64,000 bases of DNA, from positions 124,001 to 188,000 of the forward strand of contig RQYE01000002.1 in NCBI GenBank assembly GCA_004010535.1, read 5' to 3'. This document shows positions 45,608-55,091 of this stretch, one piece after another (positions within the stretch are counted from its first letter, which is position 1; the number at the start of each line of letters is the position of its first letter). Origin of the DNA: Coriobacteriales bacterium OH1046 (GTDB lineage: Bacteria; Actinomycetota; Coriobacteriia; Coriobacteriales; Atopobiaceae). A program made the translations under genes and the position numbers. The notes under the pieces are model-generated. The model was not told the DNA's origin. It was given only the letters and a program-made list of their open reading frames with translations, and made no database searches.

Positions 45608-46660
45608 TTAGAGCGTGATGTCCTTGAGGTTGACGACCATATCGCTCGTTCCGGCATCCCAAAACTCTTGGATCTTGCGCGCGAGCAGAAGCGGGCTCTT
45701 GGGGAGCGCGTCGACGACCTGGCCTGCGGTATGCGGCGTGATCGTGATGTTGTCGAGGGCGAGGAGCGGATCGCCCTCGGGGATGGGCTCCTCCCAGAAG
45801 ACATCGAGCGCCGCTCCGCCGATGGTGCGTTCTCGGAGCGCCCTGACCAGGGCGTCCCTATCGAGCACGCCCGCACGCGAGGTGTTGATGAGGTAGGCTG
45901 TGGGCTTCATGAGGCCGAGCTGCCTCGTCGAGACCGCGTTCGCCGTATCCGGTGTGAGCCTCATGTGCAGGCTCACGATATCTGCCGTGGAGAAGAGCTC
46001 GTCTTCCGAGACGAGCGCGACATCGAGGCCCTGGTCGTCGAGCTGCGCCTGGGTGATATAGGGGTCGTATGCGATGACCTTCTTCATGCCGATGCCGAGG
46101 CACTTCTTAGCGACGAGCTTGCCGATGTTTCCGAGACCCATGAGTCCGAGCACCATATCGCACATCGACGTGGTATATCCGGAGTTCGCATAGGTCTTGC
46201 GCCATTCTCCCTGCATGAGCGCCCTATGCGCGCGCGCGATATTTCTGGTCTCGGCGAACATGAGCCCGACGGCGAAATCGGATGTGCACTCGGCGTTGCG
46301 GATGCAGTGGATCACGGGGATGTTGCGTGCGGTTGCGGCGGCAACGTCGACGTGCTCCATGCCGCCGCGGCAGGTGCCGATGAGCTTGAGGTTCCTGCCC
46401 GCATCGATCAGGTCTGCGGGAACGGGGCAGAAGTGGACGAGCAGCATATCCGCATCGGCGATCAGCCCGTATGCCTCATCGGGGATCTTCTCGGCGGTCG
46501 GCCCGTTCTTCTCGATGTTCAGGGAGTGGCGGTTGAACTCGTTGCGGGCACCGGTATCCCAGTAGCAGGTCTCGATTGCGGCGTGCGCGTCGAGCGATCG
46601 CGCCGCCTCGACGAGCAGGTCGACGGATACGACGACGTCTCCGATGACCAGGATCTTCAT
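45608..46660 (-). CDS. NAD-dependent D-isomer-specific 2-hydroxyacid dehydrogenase
   Basis: A 350-aa dehydrogenase. The Rossmann loop is 'LGLMGLGNIGKL' (about 175-186), followed by 'INTSRAGVLDRDAL' (catalytic Arg region), 'DVFWEEPIPEGDPL' (Glu) and 'ITPHTAGQ' (catalytic His). It reduces a 2-keto acid to a D-hydroxy acid or the reverse. It lies between the aldolase and IIC genes. The family is broad (D-lactate, phosphoglycerate, glyoxylate), and nothing in the sequence fixes the substrate. It starts 99 bases after the IIC stop. Confidence 0.9.
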   Translation of the reverse strand: MKILVIGDVVVSVDLLVEAARSLDAHAAIETCYWDTGARNEFNRHSLNIEKNGPTAEKIPDEAYGLIADADMLLVHFCPVPADLIDAGRNLKLIGTCRGGMEHVDVAAATARNIPVIHCIRNAECTSDFAVGLMFAETRNIARAHRALMQGEWRKTYANSGYTTSMCDMVLGLMGLGNIGKLVAKKCLGIGMKKVIAYDPYITQAQLDDQGLDVALVSEDELFSTADIVSLHMRLTPDTANAVSTRQLGLMKPTAYLINTSRAGVLDRDALVRALRERTIGGAALDVFWEEPIPEGDPLLALDNITITPHTAGQVVDALPKSPLLLARKIQEFWDAGTSDMVVNLKDITL

Positions 46661-46759
46661 GGGCGTGCACTTCCTTTCGGGTTTGGTTCCGCGCGGGGGC
46701 GGCGGAGGGTTCCCGCCGTCCCCGCGTCGGCTCTATGGGCCGGATCCGGAGAGGGTGCG

Positions 46760-48199
46760 CTATGCGGCATCCTCGGTTGCGGCCTCGGGTTTGGTGCCGG
46801 TGGCAAGGTACTCGAGGTAATCCTGGAAGCGGACCTTGTTCTTCTTGAAGAGGATGAAGAATACGGCGTAGACTGCCGCAACCACGGCGATGATGACCGG
46901 ATTCATGGTGAGGAACGCCATGGTGATCAGGCCGGCGGTGCAGTTGGACATGATGAAGCCGATGACGAAGGTGCCGCCCGCGAGGGCCTCGGCGGCGGCC
47001 TCGAAGCCGATGCCGGAGGCGACCTGCGTGAAGGTCTCGGCCCAGTAGGAGGCCATGAGCATCTTGGCGCAGAAGACGATGAGGGCCATGATCCAGGCCT
47101 TCACGACGTTGCCGTTGGAGAGGGATACGGGAACCTCGACCATGTAGGGCAGCGAGGGGAGCACCATGAGGGGGATGACCAGGTTGCCGGGCAGGATGAA
47201 GCCGATGAGGATCGCGAAGGGGATGACGAGCAGGCCCGTGGTGAGCGTGGCCGCCTCGCCATAGCCGAGGGCGTCGTTGACGGCGACGATGAACTGGCGG
47301 CCCTGTCCGTATTTGGACTTGGCGAGGGTCTTGCGGGAGTACTCGGTGAGGGCGCCGAAGCCGGCTGCGAACATGCCTGCGATGCGCGGGAAGATGGCCA
47401 TGACGGCCGCGCAGGTCACGGAGACGTTGGCGATGGAACCCCAGCCCGCGATGGTGCCGAGCGTGGTGATGTTGCCCGCGACGCCGAGGATGAGGCCCAC
47501 GGCGAGGCCGATGTACATGGGCTCGCCCATGAAGCCGATCTTCTTGCGGATGGCCTGGGGGTTCGCCTGGATCTTATCGAGGCCGAGCTTGGAGAGCAGG
47601 ATGTTGAGCACGAGGTACATGGGGGCGTCGCCGTTATGGTGCGGCGCGGTCATGGCGCAGCTCGGGTAGTTATAGTAGGTCGACCAGCGCTTCTGGATGG
47701 ACTCGGCGATGAGCAGGGTGACCATGTTGATGAAGATCATCAGGACGAAGGCCATGACCATGTTCTGCGTGAGCAAAAAGAACATGGAGCCCCAGACTGA
47801 GATGGAATAGTTGTTCCACAGATCGGAGGGCATGAAGATGTCGGTGAGCTTCACCAGCCAGAACGCCACCTGGAAGAGGAGACCGACGCCGATGAACATC
47901 ATGCCGAGGTCGGTGGAATAGGCGATGGCGGCGACGGCCTGCCAGCCGATGTCGAGAGCGGGCTTGTTGAGGCCCGATGCGGTGACCATCTGCTGCACGA
48001 GGGGCGAGAGCACGGCGCCGAAGGCGGATGTGATGAATGCCATGCCCTTGAGGCCCACGCCGACGAGCACTGCTGACTGGAAGGCGCGCTTGCGCGGGGT
48101 CTGGAAGATGCGGCAGATGATGTAGATGATGATGGGGACCGTGATGTAGTTCCCGAACGCGTCGAAGAACTGCTTCAGAGCTGCGAAGAAACCATCCAT
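46760..48199 (-). CDS. PTS galactitol-family transporter subunit IIC
   Basis: A 479-aa polytopic membrane protein of the GatC family: it begins 'MDGFFAALKQFFDAFGNY' with 'ITVPIIIYIICRIFQTP' as the first helix, and keeps 'SYWAETFTQVA' and 'PSCAMTAPHHNGDAP'. Ten or more hydrophobic helices are apparent. It forms the sugar channel and imports a polyol or sugar with phosphorylation by IIB. IIB lies 46 bases upstream and IIA further up, the usual separate-subunit arrangement for this family. The exact sugar is unknown; the galactitol-1-P-dehydrogenase-like gene downstream favours a polyol. Confidence 0.92.
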   Translation of the reverse strand: MDGFFAALKQFFDAFGNYITVPIIIYIICRIFQTPRKRAFQSAVLVGVGLKGMAFITSAFGAVLSPLVQQMVTASGLNKPALDIGWQAVAAIAYSTDLGMMFIGVGLLFQVAFWLVKLTDIFMPSDLWNNYSISVWGSMFFLLTQNMVMAFVLMIFINMVTLLIAESIQKRWSTYYNYPSCAMTAPHHNGDAPMYLVLNILLSKLGLDKIQANPQAIRKKIGFMGEPMYIGLAVGLILGVAGNITTLGTIAGWGSIANVSVTCAAVMAIFPRIAGMFAAGFGALTEYSRKTLAKSKYGQGRQFIVAVNDALGYGEAATLTTGLLVIPFAILIGFILPGNLVIPLMVLPSLPYMVEVPVSLSNGNVVKAWIMALIVFCAKMLMASYWAETFTQVASGIGFEAAAEALAGGTFVIGFIMSNCTAGLITMAFLTMNPVIIAVVAAVYAVFFILFKKNKVRFQDYLEYLATGTKPEAATEDAA

Positions 48200-48245
48200 A
48201 CGATATTCCCTCCCTGGAGATAGGTTGCTTATGCGGCCGTGCGTG

Positions 48246-48551
48246 CTAATCCGAAAGGTTCAGCTTGCCGATCTCGTCCATGAGCTGCTCGATGAACTCG
48301 TCCTCGTTGATGCCCACCAAAAAACCGGTGGCATTGAGGAGCGGGATGTCGGGGGCATCCTCGATAGGGCTGGTGAACGCGATGAGATCCCAGCTGTTCG
48401 CCATCATGGCGATGGGGACTCCGGGCGGGTTGGTCTCGTCGCCCTCCATCTGATACCCATGCTCCTCGAGCACATCCTGGAGTTTCGCGGCGAGCATCGC
48501 CGAGGTCGCGGTTCCGGAACCGCACACGCAGAGAATTCTGACCGGTCTCAT
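48246..48551 (-). CDS. PTS galactitol-family subunit IIB
   Basis: A 101-aa cytoplasmic IIB protein of GatB length. 'ILCVCGSGTATSAMLA' contains the phosphoryl-accepting Cys at residue 10. It passes phosphate from IIA to the sugar in IIC. It lies between IIA (58 bases upstream) and IIC. Confidence 0.9.
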   Translation of the reverse strand: MRPVRILCVCGSGTATSAMLAAKLQDVLEEHGYQMEGDETNPPGVPIAMMANSWDLIAFTSPIEDAPDIPLLNATGFLVGINEDEFIEQLMDEIGKLNLSD

Positions 48552-48608
48552 GGTTGTTCTCCTTCGGTTTGTCGTGGCTTGTCGGCTGGTGCGCCGTGGA
48601 CCATCCCG

Positions 48609-49070
48609 TCAGGTGCCCTCGAGCGGGCGGAGCAGGCTGAGGATCTCGCCCGCATCGGACGAGGCGCGGATCTTCTCGAGCCGCTCGCCATCTTGGATGA
48701 CGTGCATCATCTCCTTGAGAAGCTCGATCTGCTTTGCGGGATCCTTGATGACGAGGGGCATGATCAGGCTTACCTCGAGCTTGGTCCCAGGCTCCCCCAT
48801 CATGTCGAACAAGACGGTGCCCTGCGGGACGATCACGCCTATGGCGGGCCTGTTGACGAGTGCGGGATCGGTGTGCGGGATCGCTATGCACATCGTCTTG
48901 CCGGGAAGTCCCGTGGGGAAGACCTTCTCGCGCTCGATCACCATCTCGGCATAGCCGGGCTTGACGTAGCCGCATTCCTCGAGGCGCGCCGCCATGAGGC
49001 GGATGGCCTCCTCCGCCGTGCGGACGTCGGCGCCGATGAAGACGAGCCTCTCGTCGAGCAAGTGTTGCAT
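48609..49070 (-). CDS. PTS subunit IIA (fructose/mannitol-fold)
   Basis: A 153-aa EIIA of the mannitol/fructose superfamily, as used by Gat systems. The active-site His is in 'CIAIPHTDPALV' (about residue 66). A strong 'aaaggaggtgatagca' site precedes the ATG at 49070. It accepts phosphate from HPr and donates it to IIB. It is the first PTS gene of the minus-strand operon, after the small membrane protein and the PRD regulator. Confidence 0.9.
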   Translation of the reverse strand: MQHLLDERLVFIGADVRTAEEAIRLMAARLEECGYVKPGYAEMVIEREKVFPTGLPGKTMCIAIPHTDPALVNRPAIGVIVPQGTVLFDMMGEPGTKLEVSLIMPLVIKDPAKQIELLKEMMHVIQDGERLEKIRASSDAGEILSLLRPLEGT

Positions 49071-49149
49071 TGCTATCACCTCCTTTCCGTGCGAGCGTCT
49101 TCCCATGACGCATCCGAGTGCCGATGTTGTGGGGATCGCGGATGCCTGC

Positions 49150-49593
49150 TCAGGTGAGGCTGACCGATGCAGCCACGCCGAGCGCGGCAAGCGCGAGGGC
49201 GATGATCCGGATGATCCGCCTCGTTCTCACGAGGCCGAGCTTCAGGTAGAGCGAATAGTGGGTGAACACCTGCGGCCACACGGCAACGCTGAGGCATATG
49301 CCGATGAGCGGCAGGTAGGTCCACCACGCATGCACCTCGAGGCCGATCATGAGGAGGTTCGCAGCGACGAGGAGCCCTATCACGATGTAGAAGGCGTTCC
49401 TGACCTTGTTGTCGCGCTCGATGTATGCGCGGGCCCGCTCGTAGTGGTCTTGGCAGCAGCAGCGGAGCACGGGTGAGCCGCCCGGATTCACCACATAGGC
49501 GGACTCCGTCGTCGGCATCCCGCACCACATGCAGGCGCCGGGTTCGTCCAGCTCCCTATGGCCGTGGTAGACGAGCTTATGCTTCTTCGACAT
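49150..49593 (-). CDS. Small membrane protein with Cys motif
   Basis: A 147-aa protein. The N-terminal ~60 residues hold 'CMWCGMPT' and 'RCCCQDHYERA', a possible zinc-ribbon-like cluster; then three hydrophobic helices follow ('FYIVIGLLVAANLLMIG', 'YLPLIGICLSVAVW', 'IIALALAALGVAAS'). Its start overlaps the end of the PRD regulator gene by 17 bases, and 'ggggagggagc' lies inside that gene, so the two are translationally linked. Function unknown; it may be a small membrane partner of the PTS or regulator. Confidence 0.8.
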   Translation of the reverse strand: MSKKHKLVYHGHRELDEPGACMWCGMPTTESAYVVNPGGSPVLRCCCQDHYERARAYIERDNKVRNAFYIVIGLLVAANLLMIGLEVHAWWTYLPLIGICLSVAVWPQVFTHYSLYLKLGLVRTRRIIRIIALALAALGVAASVSLT

Positions 49594-51688
49594 GCCGCTC
49601 CCTCCCCTCGGCCCCATCCGCAGGGGAGTCGGTCGGATCGACATACTCCTCTTCGAGCTTCCTCACGTGTCCATCATCGGAAAGGTAGTGGTAGATGTTG
49701 TAAAGCGTGCCCCAGTGCGAGTAGCGGTTGATGGTCGCCATGCAGATGACGACCTTGGCGGGACGCCCGTCGGGGGAGGGGACCCCATCGGCGGAGAGCA
49801 CGATCTGGGCCGCAACACGGGAGCCTTCGTCTCCCTGCATGGGGCAGCGGACGATCATGACGTCATCCGCCATGCGGTACCACTGGAGCTTCCCGGAATT
49901 GAGGAGGTTCATCATGCGTGCCACGAGCCGGCTCTGGGGCGCCTCCGCCTGCAATGCGCGCGATCCCGCGAGGATGGCATCCTCCCAAGACGAGCCTGCG
50001 GGCAGGCAGATCCGTTCGTGGATGATGCGGGCATCCGTGGATTGCGCGCCGCCATCATCGAGGAAGCCGCGATCGTTGGTATCGAAGAAGCGGAACAGCT
50101 CGAAGCGGAGCTTGTCCGATTCGAGTCCGGACCTATCGTCGTCGGGGATGGAGCGGCCCACGATCTCGATGATCCCGTCGATAAGCGTGTTGTAGCGCGA
50201 GATGATGCGGTTCCCGCGCAGGATCTCGAAGATGCGCTGCTTGTTGGCGTCCGTGAGGATGGGTGCCGCCTCGACCATGTTGTCGCTCCTCATAGAGGCG
50301 GGAAGGGGTGACAGCGCGATGACCAGGGCATAGCTGTCGAGCTCCCAGCGGTGGAGCTTCCCCGGCTCAGCATGCTCGTATTCGAACTGGATACCGCAGA
50401 CATCGGTAAGCTGGTCCTTCACGAGCGTCGCGGTCGACATGTTGCTCGCGCCCACGATGAGCACGCGCGTCGCGCTCGTGTCGCCCTCCTCGAGCATCTT
50501 GTTGTCGAGATCGGAGGAGAGGTAGATGGTCAGGAATGCGAGCTCGCCGTCGGAGAGGACCCCCATGCCCGATTCAAGCGCCGCGCGCCGGGTGAACTCG
50601 AACGCCATCGGATACATCTTCTGGACATCCGCCGCCAGCGGGTTGTGCGCGGAAAGCCCGTATTTCTGGCGGTAGTAGAGCGGCCTGATATGGTGCGAGA
50701 GCTGATCGCGCACGAAGCCCTTGTTCATGAAGGTGAGGCAGCCCACACGCTCGAAATTGACGATGAGGCGCTCGGCGAGCTCCGAGACGTACTCGTCCTC
50801 ATCGCTCTGGGCGGCGAAATCGGTGGTCTTGATGCCGAGCATGAGGGAGGTGATATAGAGGAGCTCCTCCGAGGGGAGTATGATGCCGCTCTTCTTGAGC
50901 TTCTCCGCGCTCATCTGGACCGATCGGTACGAGATCGTGCCCATGAGCGTGATCTGCTCCTCGCGGCCCATGATCACCCAATGGCCCTTGAGGCCGCGGA
51001 GCCATGAGACCTGGATCATCATGCCCTCGAGGCCGTTGCTGTCGAGGAAGCAGCGGGTTTGGAGATCGCTCTCGTACTGCTTGATGAGGCTCCGGCACAG
51101 CTCGTAGTAGTCGATGTCGTTCCCGGTCACCTCGGTGAGCGTGGTCTGGAGGAACGAGCGCACCTGCACGATGCACTCCGCATTGCCGAGGTGCTGGAGC
51201 TCGCTCCAGATGACCTTGCGCACGGTGATCTCATCGCCCCGCAGCGTATACCCCGTGCTCGCGACGCTTGCGAGGGCGATGCCGAAGGGTGCGAGGTCCT
51301 GCTTGAGCGTGCGGATATCCGAGATGACAGTGTTGCGGGAGACGGAGAAGACCTCCATCAAGCGGCCGATGGTGACCTGCCTGCCCGAGAGGGCGATGTA
51401 GAGGAGGAGCATGGCATGGCGTTCCCGCACCGAGAGATAGTAGCGCTCCGATGTGCGGGTGAGCCTGCCCACGCCCTTCCAGTCGACGTCGATGGCGCGC
51501 AGCCGCTGGTCGATGACGGCGACATGGCCGAGATCGCGGGAGGCGAGCCATGCGTCGATATCGGAGATGTCGTAATAGACGGTGCGGCGCGAGACCCCGT
51601 GCGCCTTGGCGATGCCGGCGATGGGAATGCCGTCTATGTTGTGCGAAAGGGTACGGAGAATCGAGGCCTGCCTGCTCTTGAGGGTCAT
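49577..51688 (-). CDS. PRD-domain (BglG/MtlR-type) transcriptional regulator
   Basis: A 703-aa regulator in the usual order: HTH_11 (about 5-60, '[19 protein letters not shown]'), Mga-like HTH (about 80-165, '[18 protein letters not shown]'), two PTS-regulation (PRD) domains (about 190-400), an EIIB-like domain (about 410-510, '[16 protein letters not shown]', Cys replaced) and an EIIA-like domain (about 540-690, no clear active His). It probably activates or anti-terminates the PTS operon depending on PTS phosphorylation. It is the first gene of the minus-strand block and diverges from hcp. 'gagaggagtg' precedes the ATG. Confidence 0.9.
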   Translation of the reverse strand: MTLKSRQASILRTLSHNIDGIPIAGIAKAHGVSRRTVYYDISDIDAWLASRDLGHVAVIDQRLRAIDVDWKGVGRLTRTSERYYLSVRERHAMLLLYIALSGRQVTIGRLMEVFSVSRNTVISDIRTLKQDLAPFGIALASVASTGYTLRGDEITVRKVIWSELQHLGNAECIVQVRSFLQTTLTEVTGNDIDYYELCRSLIKQYESDLQTRCFLDSNGLEGMMIQVSWLRGLKGHWVIMGREEQITLMGTISYRSVQMSAEKLKKSGIILPSEELLYITSLMLGIKTTDFAAQSDEDEYVSELAERLIVNFERVGCLTFMNKGFVRDQLSHHIRPLYYRQKYGLSAHNPLAADVQKMYPMAFEFTRRAALESGMGVLSDGELAFLTIYLSSDLDNKMLEEGDTSATRVLIVGASNMSTATLVKDQLTDVCGIQFEYEHAEPGKLHRWELDSYALVIALSPLPASMRSDNMVEAAPILTDANKQRIFEILRGNRIISRYNTLIDGIIEIVGRSIPDDDRSGLESDKLRFELFRFFDTNDRGFLDDGGAQSTDARIIHERICLPAGSSWEDAILAGSRALQAEAPQSRLVARMMNLLNSGKLQWYRMADDVMIVRCPMQGDEGSRVAAQIVLSADGVPSPDGRPAKVVICMATINRYSHWGTLYNIYHYLSDDGHVRKLEEEYVDPTDSPADGAEGRERHVEEA

Positions 51689-52029
51689 GGCTCACACTCC
51701 TCTCTCCAACCGCCGGGTATGGGCAGCTGGCTCCATTATTGCCTGCGTCGGAAACCGCGAGAATTACCAACTTATTGCAAAAGATGTGCTGGCACACGTG
51801 CAAGTATCTGTGTCAAGGGGTGCGGTATCCGCCGTTTTTGCCCGGCATGCGATGCGGGCGTGGGCAAAGCCCCCTCTCCTCGTCCATGCCAGCGCATCGT
51901 TTCCTGTATCTGCGTTTTCTGTTGCCATGGCAACAGAATTTACCGTCCATCCAGAGTATGCTCCCGCTATCCATCGGATTACCCGCCGCTGACTCGACGC
52001 GGTGCGGCATCGACACGAGGAGGGCTCGT
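51689..52029. other. 341-base divergent promoter region, PRD regulator/hcp
   Basis: The gap between two divergent starts. Its only strong element is the 22-bp palindrome at 51917-51938 with a -10-like TATGCT at 51957. The remainder shows no gene with a ribosome site and no RNA. 'ggagggctcgt' before 52030 is the hcp ribosome site. Confidence 0.6.
51917..51938. promoter_or_regulatory. 22-bp perfect palindrome, likely operator of hcp
   Basis: The 22 bases from 51917 to 51938 equal their own reverse complement (core GTTGCCATGGCAAC). The centre is at 51927.5. A -10-like TATGCT lies at 51957-51962, so the probable transcription start is near 51969, placing the palindrome at about -41.5, the class II position for Crp/FNR-family activators such as HcpR. 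The TSS is inferred. Confidence 0.65.
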
Positions 52030-53661
52030 ATGTTCTGCTACCAATGCCAGGAGACGGCCGGGGGCAAAGGCTGCACGGTCAAAGGCGTCTGCGGGAAATC
52101 GCCCGAGGTCGCGGCCATGCAGGATCTGCTGGTCTATGCGACCAAGGGGCTCTCGTGCGTGACGACGGAGCTGAGGCGCACGGGGATCGCGATCGATCCC
52201 TCTACCAACCACCTGGTGACGATGAACCTGTTCTCGACCATCACCAACGCCAACTTCGACTACGACGCCATCGCAGACCGCGTGCGCGAGACGCTCGCGG
52301 AGAAGGAACGGCTGCTCGCGCAGGTCGATGATGCCGCCTCGCTTCCCGAGGCCGCGCGCTGGAAGGGCGGCCCGTCCGAGTTCGATGCCAAAGCCTCGAC
52401 GGTCGGCGTGCTCGCGACCGGGGACGAGGATGTGCGCAGTCTGCGCGAGCTCATCATCTACGGCCTGAAGGGCCTCTCGGCCTACACCAAGCACGCCAAC
52501 GCGCTTCTCAAGGATGACGGGGAGGTCGATGCCTTCATCCAGCGCGCGCTTGCCGCGACGCTCGACGACAGCCTCTCGGTCGACGATTTGGTGTCACTCA
52601 CGCTCGAGACGGGCGAGTACGGCGTGTCCGGCATGGCGCTGCTCGATGCCGCCAACACCGGGGCTTACGGTAACCCCGAGGCAACGGAGGTGCAACTCGG
52701 CGTCCGCAGCAACCCCGGCATCCTGGTTTCCGGGCACGACCTGCGCGATCTCGAGATGCTCCTCGAGCAGACGGAGGGGACGGGTGTCGATGTCTACACC
52801 CATGCGGAGATGCTGCCCGCCCACTATTATCCTGCGTTCAAGAGGTACCCGCATCTCGCGGGCAACTACGGTAATGCTTGGTGGAGGCAGGAGGAAGAGT
52901 TCGAGAGGTTCAACGGGCCCATCCTCATGACGACCAACTGCGTGGTGCCGCCGGCAGACTCCTATCGGGATCGCCTGTGGACCACCGGTGCCACCGGCGT
53001 ACCCGGCTGCCGGCATATCGATGGCGCGTATGGCGAGGCCAAGGACTTCTCCGCGCTTATCGATCAGGCCAAGGCCTGCGCTCCCCCCGAGGAGCTCGAG
53101 ACGGGCGCTATCGTCGGCGGCTTCGCCCACGAGCAGGTGCTCGCCTTGGCGGACAAGATCGTGGACGCAGTGAAGACGGGGGCCATCCGCACGTTCGTGG
53201 TCATGGCCGGATGCGACGGGAGGATGAAGTCGCGCGCATACTACACCGAGTTCGCCCGCCGCCTGCCCCGGGATACGGTCATCCTCACGGCGGGGTGCGC
53301 GAAGTACCGGTACAACAAGCTGGGCCTCGGCGCTATCGACGGCATCCCGCGCGTACTCGATGCCGGCCAATGCAACGACTCCTACTCGCTTGCGCTCATC
53401 GCGCTCAAGCTCGCGGAGATCTTCGACCTCGAGGACCTCAACGACCTGCCGCTCGTCTTCAACATCGCCTGGTACGAGCAGAAAGCCGTCATCGTGCTGC
53501 TCGCCCTGCTCTACCTAGGGGTGAGGAACATCCACCTCGGTCCCACGCTGCCGGCGTTCCTCTCGCCCAACGTGGCGAACGTGCTGGCGGAGCACTTCGG
53601 CATCGCCGGTATCGGCACGGTCGACGATGACCTCGAGCTCTTCTTCGGGAAGGGGGCCTAG
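52030..53661 (+). CDS. hcp: Hydroxylamine reductase / hybrid cluster protein
   Basis: A 543-aa hybrid cluster protein. The N-terminal cluster cysteines are C3, C6, C15 and C21 ('[19 protein letters not shown]'). Hybrid-cluster ligands are visible in '[10 protein letters not shown]', '[12 protein letters not shown]', 'GCDGRMK', '[13 protein letters not shown]', 'GQCNDSYS' and 'WYEQKAV'. It reduces hydroxylamine or NO during nitrosative stress. The start is chosen at ATG 52030 (Cys motif immediately follows, 'ggaggg' upstream); the frame is open further upstream but without motif support. It has its own promoter region with the 22-bp palindrome. Confidence 0.95.
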   Translation: MFCYQCQETAGGKGCTVKGVCGKSPEVAAMQDLLVYATKGLSCVTTELRRTGIAIDPSTNHLVTMNLFSTITNANFDYDAIADRVRETLAEKERLLAQVDDAASLPEAARWKGGPSEFDAKASTVGVLATGDEDVRSLRELIIYGLKGLSAYTKHANALLKDDGEVDAFIQRALAATLDDSLSVDDLVSLTLETGEYGVSGMALLDAANTGAYGNPEATEVQLGVRSNPGILVSGHDLRDLEMLLEQTEGTGVDVYTHAEMLPAHYYPAFKRYPHLAGNYGNAWWRQEEEFERFNGPILMTTNCVVPPADSYRDRLWTTGATGVPGCRHIDGAYGEAKDFSALIDQAKACAPPEELETGAIVGGFAHEQVLALADKIVDAVKTGAIRTFVVMAGCDGRMKSRAYYTEFARRLPRDTVILTAGCAKYRYNKLGLGAIDGIPRVLDAGQCNDSYSLALIALKLAEIFDLEDLNDLPLVFNIAWYEQKAVIVLLALLYLGVRNIHLGPTLPAFLSPNVANVLAEHFGIAGIGTVDDDLELFFGKGA

Positions 53662-53748
53662 CAGGGCGGCGGCCTCCCGCCAACGGGCCTGTCCGCCGGT
53701 TTGGCCCGCAGCGCGGCGTCATCGCGGCGCGCGGCCTATAATGAGGGC

Positions 53749-54420
53749 ATGGATGCGAAGCTTGTGAGAGATGCGCTGATGAGATTCGCCGTCGGCGTGG
53801 TGGCGGTGGGCCTGCTCGTGTTCGTCCCCGCCGGCTCCTTCGGCTACACGGCGGGATGGGTTCTCATGGGCATCCTTTTCGCCCCCATGCTCCTCGCGGG
53901 CATCGTGCTGCTCGTCTTCAAACCCGATCTGCTCCGCAGGCGCCTCAAAGCACGGGAGGAGCAGGCCGAGCAGCGCGGCGTCATCGCGGCGAGCGGCCTC
54001 ATGTTCACCGCTGCTTTCGTTGTGGCGGGGTTGGGCTTCCGTTTCGGCTGGATCGGCTTCCCCACCTGGGCCGAGCGTCTCGGCGCGGTGCTCTTCCTTG
54101 CCGGATACGCGCTCTTCGCCGAGGTGCTGCGCGAGAACGAGTACCTCTCGCGCACGGTCGAGATCCAAGAGGGCCAGCATCTCGTCGATACCGGCCTCTA
54201 CGGTATCGTCCGCCATCCTCTGTATGCTGCGACGCTGTTGCTCTTCCTGAGCATGCCGATCGTGCTCGACGCACCCCTCTCGCTTGCGATCATGCTGGCC
54301 TACCTGCCCATCATCTCGCGGCGCATCGCCAACGAGGAGCAGGTCCTCGAGCAGGGCCTCAGGGGCTATCGCGCGTACGAGCGGCGCGTGCGCTACCGTG
54401 TCATTCCCTTTGTATGGTAG
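53749..54420 (+). CDS. Isoprenylcysteine carboxyl methyltransferase-family membrane protein
   Basis: A 223-aa integral membrane protein with about five hydrophobic helices. The C-terminal half has the ICMT/PEMT signature 'YGIVRHPLYAATLLLF' and 'NEEQVLEQGLRGYRAYERRV' followed by 'RYRVIPFVW'. Bacterial members probably methylate small or lipid substrates with S-adenosylmethionine; substrates are mostly unknown. The ATG at 53749 follows 'aatgagggc'. It converges on mntP with only 5 bases between the stops. Confidence 0.85.
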   Translation: MDAKLVRDALMRFAVGVVAVGLLVFVPAGSFGYTAGWVLMGILFAPMLLAGIVLLVFKPDLLRRRLKAREEQAEQRGVIAASGLMFTAAFVVAGLGFRFGWIGFPTWAERLGAVLFLAGYALFAEVLRENEYLSRTVEIQEGQHLVDTGLYGIVRHPLYAATLLLFLSMPIVLDAPLSLAIMLAYLPIISRRIANEEQVLEQGLRGYRAYERRVRYRVIPFVW

Positions 54421-54425
54421 AGGCC

Positions 54426-55001
54426 TTAGAGCGCCAGGATGCCGAGGTGCTCGAGCAGGACCTTCGCACCGATGAGGATGAGGATCGCACCGCCCACGAT
54501 GCTGGCGATCTTGCGGTGCCTGGCACCGAAGCGGTTGCCGATGAGCACCCCCGCGAAGCTGAGGCAGAACGTGATGATGCCGATGAGCACCACGGCGCAC
54601 ACGATGTCGATCTCGAGCGGCGCCAGGGCGATGCCCGAGGCCAGCGCATCGATGGAGGTCGCGATGGCGAGCATGAGCAGCTCGTTTAGCGGTACATGGT
54701 CGACCGAGCCGCGCTCGATATCCCCCTGGCCCTCAAGGGCTTCGCGGATCATGCCGCCGCCGATCAAGGCGAGAAGGATGAAGGCGATCCAATGGTCGAC
54801 GGGCTCGATGAGCCAGAGGAACTGGCTGCCGAGCGCCCAGCCGATAAGCGGCATACCCGCTTGGAACAGGCCGAATGCGAGGGCGAGCTCGAGCGTGGTC
54901 AACCAGTTGACGCGCGCCATTCCGAGACCCTTGCAGATGGATACCGAGAAGGCGTCCAACGACAGCCCCACAGCGAGCAATATCAGCTCGAAAAGACCCA
55001 T
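54426..55001 (-). CDS. mntP: Manganese efflux pump MntP
   Basis: A 191-aa membrane protein with six helices in two repeats of three. Each repeat carries the MntP motif: 'AVGLSLDAFSVSICKG' (about 7-22) and 'AIATSIDALASGIALA' (about 113-128), with membrane Asp residues needed for Mn export. It exports Mn2+ across the cytoplasmic membrane. The ATG at 55001 follows 'gaggaggggcgc'. The 90-base gap to the next gene is too short for the yybP-ykoY Mn riboswitch often found before mntP, so Mn control here must come from elsewhere. Confidence 0.9.
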   Translation of the reverse strand: MGLFELILLAVGLSLDAFSVSICKGLGMARVNWLTTLELALAFGLFQAGMPLIGWALGSQFLWLIEPVDHWIAFILLALIGGGMIREALEGQGDIERGSVDHVPLNELLMLAIATSIDALASGIALAPLEIDIVCAVVLIGIITFCLSFAGVLIGNRFGARHRKIASIVGGAILILIGAKVLLEHLGILAL

Positions 55002-55091
55002 GCGCCCCTCCTCATGCCCGCTTCCCCAAACCGGCAAAGGAAGAGTATAGGGCAAACGGTGCGGATGGATGGGCGTGGCGAATCCTCTCCG

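Noticed and set aside
45563-47800. A 745-codon plus-strand open frame opposite the 2-hydroxyacid dehydrogenase and PTS IIC genes
   Set aside because: Antisense shadow; no ribosome site or family match, and the opposite strand carries clear domains.
55002-55091. Mn-sensing yybP-ykoY riboswitch before mntP
   Set aside because: The gap is only 90 bases and holds no recognisable conserved core.
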